Below, piece after piece: positions 6,842 through 9,574 of a stretch of 9,574 nucleotides of DNA. Below the pieces are notes generated by a model. The model had not been told where the DNA came from. It saw only the letters and a list, made by a program, of their open reading frames with translations, and searched no databases. The stretch lies in contig JALHWS010000051.1 of NCBI GenBank assembly GCA_022866885.1, positions 1-9,574 on the forward strand. The letters are read 5' to 3'. Source of the stretch: Candidatus Microgenomates bacterium. Its GTDB lineage: Bacteria; Patescibacteriota; Microgenomatia; 2-02-FULL-39-11. How positions within the stretch are numbered: position 1 is the stretch's first letter; each line of letters starts with the position of its first letter. Made by a program: the position numbers and the translations under genes.

Positions 6842-6972
6842 CTTTTATCAAGGCTGTCGCTTATCCGGTAGAAACCGACTGCCTTTACTATCTCCACGAC
6901 CGCGGCAAAAACATCCATTGCAGCGCAACCTACGAAGAACACCTGGAGAATATCGAGAAGTATTTGAAGTAA
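6838..6972 (+). pseudogene. Remnant of a second mltG copy (C-terminal 44 codons)
   Basis: In the frame starting CTA at 6838, 44 codons and a TAA encode an MltG C-terminus (starts LAFIKAVAYPVETDC, ends EEHLENIEKYLK). Against the complete mltG end at 3007-3141 I count 37 of 44 identical residues and 114 of 135 identical bases, without gaps. About nine codons differ silently, so the copies diverged while at least one was under selection; this is not a fresh duplication. There is no start codon or catalytic domain, so it cannot work alone. Faint similarity to the SPYNTYLYKGLPP region of mltG, with indels, may extend left to about 6765. It abuts the end of the giant gene. Confidence 0.88.
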
Positions 6973-6976
6973 AAAA

Positions 6977-7005
6977 TTGCTTTTTCGGCAACGATATGGT
7001 ATTTT
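6977..7005 (+). promoter_or_regulatory. Sigma-70-type promoter of the 7015 gene
   Basis: TTGCTT (6977-6982), a 17-bp spacer and TATTTT (7000-7005), with the ATG at 7015 after 9 nt. No Shine-Dalgarno is seen. It begins 4 nt after the stop codon of the mltG remnant. It is weaker than the other two but has the same layout. Confidence 0.5.
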
Positions 7006-7014
7006 CACCTGATT

Positions 7015-7785
7015 ATGACGCCCAGATACGAAACGTTAGACAGACCCCACAACGATGATTTTCCCAGTATAGTACTAAGACTAGGTCTGCCAAGCAGAGC
7101 AAACCAGAGATCCACTTTTGGTTTCCCGACAATTTCCGGATTGCCGGATCAGGAAGACAGACGGATAAGACAAGCCTGGTTTATGGGTAAGGGTACTCCG
7201 ATAACAATCACTGATTATGGTTTAGTCCGAACCGAGAAACAACCGACTTTGAGAACTCTTGAACTCACTTTCGATGGGCTTGATATTTCGGTTTTAACAC
7301 AAATAGCTAAACAAGCGGTAACTGAAAAAATAAAATTGATAAATTGTTTTTCTCTAAAACCACAAATAAAGGGCAGATTAAGAATCGGATTTGTAAATCA
7401 GGGTATTGTCGGCGCCCGGGTTGAACGATACAAAAAAGGGCATTATGTGGAAGAAAAAGATTTAACCGCTCTTTTTAACGACCCGGCTTATGATTTTGCT
7501 TCCAAAGAAACATTTTCCTTTTTAGTCAGCTTACTTCAGAGAATGCCGCCTAATGGCGAAGTTTATAATAGAAGACGAACTCAAGGACTGGGAATAGATC
7601 TATATCGTGATGATCCTTACCGTGGAGGAAGAAAAAAGAATAAAGGTAAGATAGGAGACCAAAGAAGAAGCGACGTAGCAGGTGATGAACGTCGAAATAA
7701 TCCGGTATTAATGGAAAGACTGAAAAGAAGAAGGGAGAAAAAGAAAAAGGTAAAAAGAGGCCCCGCTTTCCAAATCACCACATAG
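7015..7785 (+). CDS. Unknown protein with highly basic C-terminal tail (256 residues)
   Basis: I do not recognise this protein. It lacks a signal peptide and membrane segment. Residues about 1-180 look like a folded mixed alpha/beta domain, with stretches such as TLRTLELTFDGLDISVL and IKGRLRIGFVNQGIVGARV. Residues 185-256 form a low-complexity basic tail (NRRRTQGLG, GGRKKNKGK, KRRREKKKKVKRG), as in many nucleic-acid- or ribosome-binding extensions. The frame upstream is closed by the TAA of the mltG remnant at 6970-6972, so the start must lie between 6973 and about 7015; ATG 7015 fits the promoter. It follows the giant gene in the same direction and may function with it, but only position supports this. 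The giant protein also has a KR-rich patch, so both may bind nucleic acid. Confidence 0.75.
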   Translation: MTPRYETLDRPHNDDFPSIVLRLGLPSRANQRSTFGFPTISGLPDQEDRRIRQAWFMGKGTPITITDYGLVRTEKQPTLRTLELTFDGLDISVLTQIAKQAVTEKIKLINCFSLKPQIKGRLRIGFVNQGIVGARVERYKKGHYVEEKDLTALFNDPAYDFASKETFSFLVSLLQRMPPNGEVYNRRRTQGLGIDLYRDDPYRGGRKKNKGKIGDQRRSDVAGDERRNNPVLMERLKRRREKKKKVKRGPAFQITT

Positions 7786-7821
7786 AATACAAACGATCAC
7801 TTGAATCAGTGGAGGTATTTT

Positions 7822-7850
7822 TTGACAACCCGGGAGATTTGTAATAGGCT
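7822..7850 (+). promoter_or_regulatory. Promoter upstream of the zinc-ribbon gene
   Basis: A perfect TTGACA (7822-7827), a 17-bp spacer and TAGGCT (7845-7850), a weak -10 that keeps the key T, A and final T. It would give a leader of about 75 nt to the ATG at 7932, containing the 7897-7919 palindrome. This differs from the leaderless layout of the three upstream promoters. Confidence 0.45.
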
Positions 7851-7896
7851 TAATTTAATAGAAGTAAAGCAAAAATATTGTTTAATATAGGAATGG

Positions 7897-7919
7897 ATCC
7901 TCCGGTCAAGCCGGAGGAT
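7897..7919 (+). repeat. Palindrome of the widespread 'DPPVKPEDD'-coding type
   Basis: ATCCTCCGG (7897-7905) and CCGGAGGAT (7911-7919) form a perfect 9-bp stem around TCAAG. Read in frame with the next gene it encodes DPPVKPEDD, a peptide I recall from many over-extended bacterial gene predictions that begin in such palindromes. It is therefore best treated as an intergenic dispersed repeat in the leader, not as protein. Confidence 0.65.
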
Positions 7920-7931
7920 GACATACTTAAT

Positions 7932-8255
7932 ATGTACTGCTCAAACTGCGGCTTACCGGTTGCAAAAGGAATAAATTTCTGCCCCAAATGCGGTAAAAAT
8001 GTCAGGAAACTAAAACCTTCCGCTAAAATCTCTCTTCCTTCTCTTCATCTCCCCGGCTTTTTGTCCAGATATGGTATCTATCTTCTGACTCTCGCTGTCG
8101 TCCTTTTCACCCTCTACTTTGTTAAATCTTTTATCCTGGAAAAAAAGTACGAGAAAATCTCTTTTGGCAAAAAAACACCCCGGAAACATATCTTTTTCCC
8201 TCTCTTGAGGATATTGAAAGCAAGACTTTGGATGAAGCCAAAAAACATGCATTAA
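7932..8255 (+). CDS. Zinc-ribbon single-pass membrane protein, 5' part of a frameshifted gene
   Basis: From ATG 7932 the product starts MYCSNCGLPV and carries a zinc ribbon with C3-x2-C6 and C17-x2-C20 (FCPKCGKNV). A basic linker and one membrane segment (about 47-68, YGIYLLTLAVVLFTLYFVKSF) follow. The zinc ribbon would be cytoplasmic, and the rest of the protein would project outside. In-frame sequence is sensible to about residue 81 (EKISFGKK). After the A7 run at 8169-8175 the frame yields an unlikely tail (TPRKHIFFPLL...), whereas the -1 frame continues smoothly as NTPETYLFPSLEDIESKTLDEAKK into the gene at 8228. One extra A would join both into a single protein of about 431 residues. The start 7932 is preferred over TTG 7878 because the latter would translate the palindrome. 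The zinc-ribbon call is secure; the function is unknown. Confidence 0.8.
   Translation: MYCSNCGLPVAKGINFCPKCGKNVRKLKPSAKISLPSLHLPGFLSRYGIYLLTLAVVLFTLYFVKSFILEKKYEKISFGKKTPRKHIFFPLLRILKARLWMKPKNMH
8169..8175 (+). other. A7 run: apparent one-base frameshift site
   Basis: The frame of the zinc-ribbon protein (GGC AAA AAA ACA CCC) and that of the downstream domain protein (AAC ACC CCG GAA ACA) meet exactly at this homopolymer. Eight A's instead of seven would restore one reading frame. It could be an assembly error, a real mutation, or a site of polymerase slippage. Confidence 0.75.
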
Positions 8256-9226
8256 CTTGGGCCAAAGACGCCCAGATCTACCGCTTCAATGTCTCTTTGG
8301 ACCAGGACGATGTTCTCCCCTCTTATTACTACACTTTCTTTTCTCCGACTGATTCGGAGATGGAATTTAAGGTGAGCAAATCCGGCAATAAACCGCTTGA
8401 AACAAAAACCGGGAAAATATATGTCAAAAGAGAAAAAATCCCCCAATTTCCTTCCAAAATCACCAGCCTTGAGGCTTCCGATTTGAGCCTGAAAAACTGG
8501 GAAAAAATCAGAGGCAGTGAGGAAAAGATAAATAGTATCGCCCTTGACATCGAGGAAGAGGAAAATTATTGGGATGTCGAGTTAAAATCCACCGGGGCGG
8601 TGAAAAATATCAAAACCACCGATTGTAAAGTATATTTCGACAAAAAGACGGAATGCCTGCGCCGAAGACCCACCCCAACCACCAATCCAATAGAGGCCAC
8701 TTCATCGGCGCAAGTACAACCGCAAAGTGTTTTTGAAACGGGCTTTACTTTTTTTAAAGATATTGAAACGGGAGAAGATTATCAGGAAGCAAAAAAAAGA
8801 GCCCTAGCTACTGACTCACGCGCCAAACTCTGCGCTTTTTATCTTTCTCTATATCGTACGCCCCAAGACCTGCCTTATTACTCTTTTATCTTCTGTCTTT
8901 CCCAAAAAGAGAAGCTCTTCGAAGCCGATTATCTTTCATACGGGAAAATAGACTATCATCCGGCGAAAAATACTGATAATTACCAAAAGGAAATTTCTCC
9001 ATATCCCCCAAAAATCACCGCCCAGGAAGCGGCAATCAAATCTTACGAACAGTTTAAGAAAATAAAAGAGGACGGTTTCTCCCTTACCTCCCTCAGTCTC
9101 TCTCTGCGGGATAATTTCGATTACTGGTCAATCAACTTTTTCCTGAAAGATAAAGACGGCGTTTATAAAAACCAATACTGCAAACTTTTCTTTGACCAAA
9201 AAATGGAATGTGGCGAAATTAAATAA
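8228..9226 (+). CDS. Extracytoplasmic protein with two copies of an unrecognised domain; 3' part of the frameshifted zinc-ribbon gene
   Basis: The open frame ends at TAA 9224-9226. The TTG at 8228 is only a formal start, since coding sequence in this frame extends left to about 8171 (FPSLEDIESK) and joins the zinc-ribbon membrane part. Two repeats of about 145 residues are visible, at 8228-8662 and 8780-9214. Shared features in order: an EAKK-(H/R)-AL helix; a (Y/F)-x-SL strand; LPxYY/YS followed by a TFFS or IFCLS-type strand; a block with IPQFPSKIT or ISPYPPKIT and then EA; a YWDVEL or YWSINF strand; and a final CK-(V/L)-(Y/F)-FD-K-x-EC. A Pro/Thr-rich linker (RRPTPTTNP) separates them. The paired cysteines (CKVYFDKKTEC) may form disulfides outside the cell. 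I cannot match the domain to a family I know. GTG at 9210 of the next gene overlaps this gene's end. Confidence 0.82.
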   Translation: MDEAKKHALTWAKDAQIYRFNVSLDQDDVLPSYYYTFFSPTDSEMEFKVSKSGNKPLETKTGKIYVKREKIPQFPSKITSLEASDLSLKNWEKIRGSEEKINSIALDIEEEENYWDVELKSTGAVKNIKTTDCKVYFDKKTECLRRRPTPTTNPIEATSSAQVQPQSVFETGFTFFKDIETGEDYQEAKKRALATDSRAKLCAFYLSLYRTPQDLPYYSFIFCLSQKEKLFEADYLSYGKIDYHPAKNTDNYQKEISPYPPKITAQEAAIKSYEQFKKIKEDGFSLTSLSLSLRDNFDYWSINFFLKDKDGVYKNQYCKLFFDQKMECGEIK

Positions 9227-9574
9227 AAAAACCGTCCTGATTATCCTGGTTGTCCTTTTTATCCTTTTGGGGGGATGTTTTCTTCTCGACAAATCTACCA
9301 ACGTTATTGGAGATAATTGGGAACTGAAATATTTCACCCCGGCCAAAGAAAAAGCTCTCCTTTGGTCGGCGCAAGCCGAAATCTGCACCCTTTTTCTTTC
9401 CTTTGATGATCCCGCACAACCGAATTATTTTACTTATGATTTTCAGTCTTCGGAGAAAAAAGAGATGTACGGCGTCAGCTGGAGCGAAAAAAAATCAGCC
9501 GAAGGGAGGGAGTTGCCCAAAGATTACTTATGTGACAAGCTGCCTCAATTTCCTCCGGCCGTCTCAGCAAAGAA
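9210..9574 (+). CDS. Putative lipoprotein with a third copy of the same domain, cut by window edge
   Basis: GTG at 9210 opens a frame of 121 codons to the window end, overlapping the previous gene by 17 nt. The N-terminus is KLNKK, then hydrophobic TVLIILVVLFILLGGC, with a lipobox-like LGGC and the lipidated cysteine at residue 23. So it is probably an anchored lipoprotein on the outer face of the membrane. The mature part (from about residue 44, TPAKEKALLWSAQAEICTLF) matches the start of the domain repeated in the upstream gene: an AK-EKAL helix, LFLSF strand, PNYFTYDFQSSEKKEM, then LPQFPPAVSAK. The overlap indicates one operon and joint production of the two proteins. The start is chosen for the signal sequence; no ATG is available in this frame near it. 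Confidence 0.78.
   Translation, partial: MAKLNKKTVLIILVVLFILLGGCFLLDKSTNVIGDNWELKYFTPAKEKALLWSAQAEICTLFLSFDDPAQPNYFTYDFQSSEKKEMYGVSWSEKKSAEGRELPKDYLCDKLPQFPPAVSAK

Noticed and set aside
6600..7058. Open frame of 152 codons across the end of the giant gene and the mltG remnant
   Set aside because: It overlaps both in another frame, and the mltG homology is in a different frame; the product is low-quality and chimeric.
7795..7825. Terminator after the 7015 gene (short CACT/AGTG stem, then a T-run)
   Set aside because: The stem is only about 4 bp and is separated from the T-run by several bases; too weak to call.
7878..7931. TTG at 7878 as start of the zinc-ribbon gene
   Set aside because: It would translate a dispersed palindrome (DPPVKPEDD); the zinc ribbon begins right after ATG 7932.
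8168..8177. Programmed -1 ribosomal frameshift
   Set aside because: The zero-frame codons do not form a good X XXY YYZ heptamer (C AAA AAA or A AAA ACA); transcript slippage, mutation or assembly error are simpler explanations.
8010..9419. Minus-strand open frames in the right-end region
   Set aside because: They are antisense to the zinc-ribbon and repeat-domain genes, which have clear motifs and repeats on the plus strand.
1..9574. CRISPR array, integrase/transposase gene, rRNA
   Set aside because: No regularly spaced repeats, recombinase motifs or rRNA sequence were seen on either strand.

Overview
The window looks like part of a small-genome, uncultured bacterium of the Candidate Phyla Radiation (Patescibacteria, perhaps Microgenomates). 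This is an inference from style, not from a marker gene: a CPR-type single-domain GIY-YIG nuclease, a stand-alone lycopene-cyclase-domain membrane protein, large unrecognised proteins, few Shine-Dalgarno sites and many small hairpins. TGA is used as a stop, which argues against the recoded Gracilibacteria/Absconditabacteria code.

Layout. Positions 1-601 hold the start of a secreted subtilisin-like (S8) protease on the minus strand, cut by the window edge. After a divergent spacer come tRNA-Thr(TGT), a tiny GIY-YIG nuclease gene, and tRNA-Tyr(GTA). The nuclease gene lies between a 23-bp copy of the 5' end of tRNA-Tyr (915-937) and the intact tRNA. Its reading frame runs into the tRNA and stops in the anticodon loop, so the segment looks like a minimal mobile unit that uses a tRNA gene as target. 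Two long back-to-back palindromes follow (1314-1394).

A two-gene operon (1448-3141, ATGA overlap) encodes a lycopene-cyclase-domain membrane protein and the peptidoglycan transglycosylase MltG. A 1208-residue soluble protein of unknown function follows (3215-6841). It ends exactly where a second, diverged copy of the last 44 codons of mltG begins (6838-6972). The giant gene therefore sits between a complete mltG and a remnant of an mltG paralogue, which suggests insertion or recombination at a tandem mltG locus. Next is a 256-residue unknown protein with a very basic tail (7015-7785).

The right end (7932-9574) encodes a zinc-ribbon, single-pass membrane protein with two copies of an unrecognised domain of about 145 residues. 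It is split by an apparent one-base frameshift in an A7 run. It is followed by the start of a lipoprotein carrying a third copy of the same domain.

Three genes (1448, 3215, 7015) share one promoter layout: a TTGC-type -35, a 17-18 bp spacer, a TATAAT-like -10, and the ATG only 8-9 nt after the -10. This predicts leaderless or nearly leaderless mRNAs.
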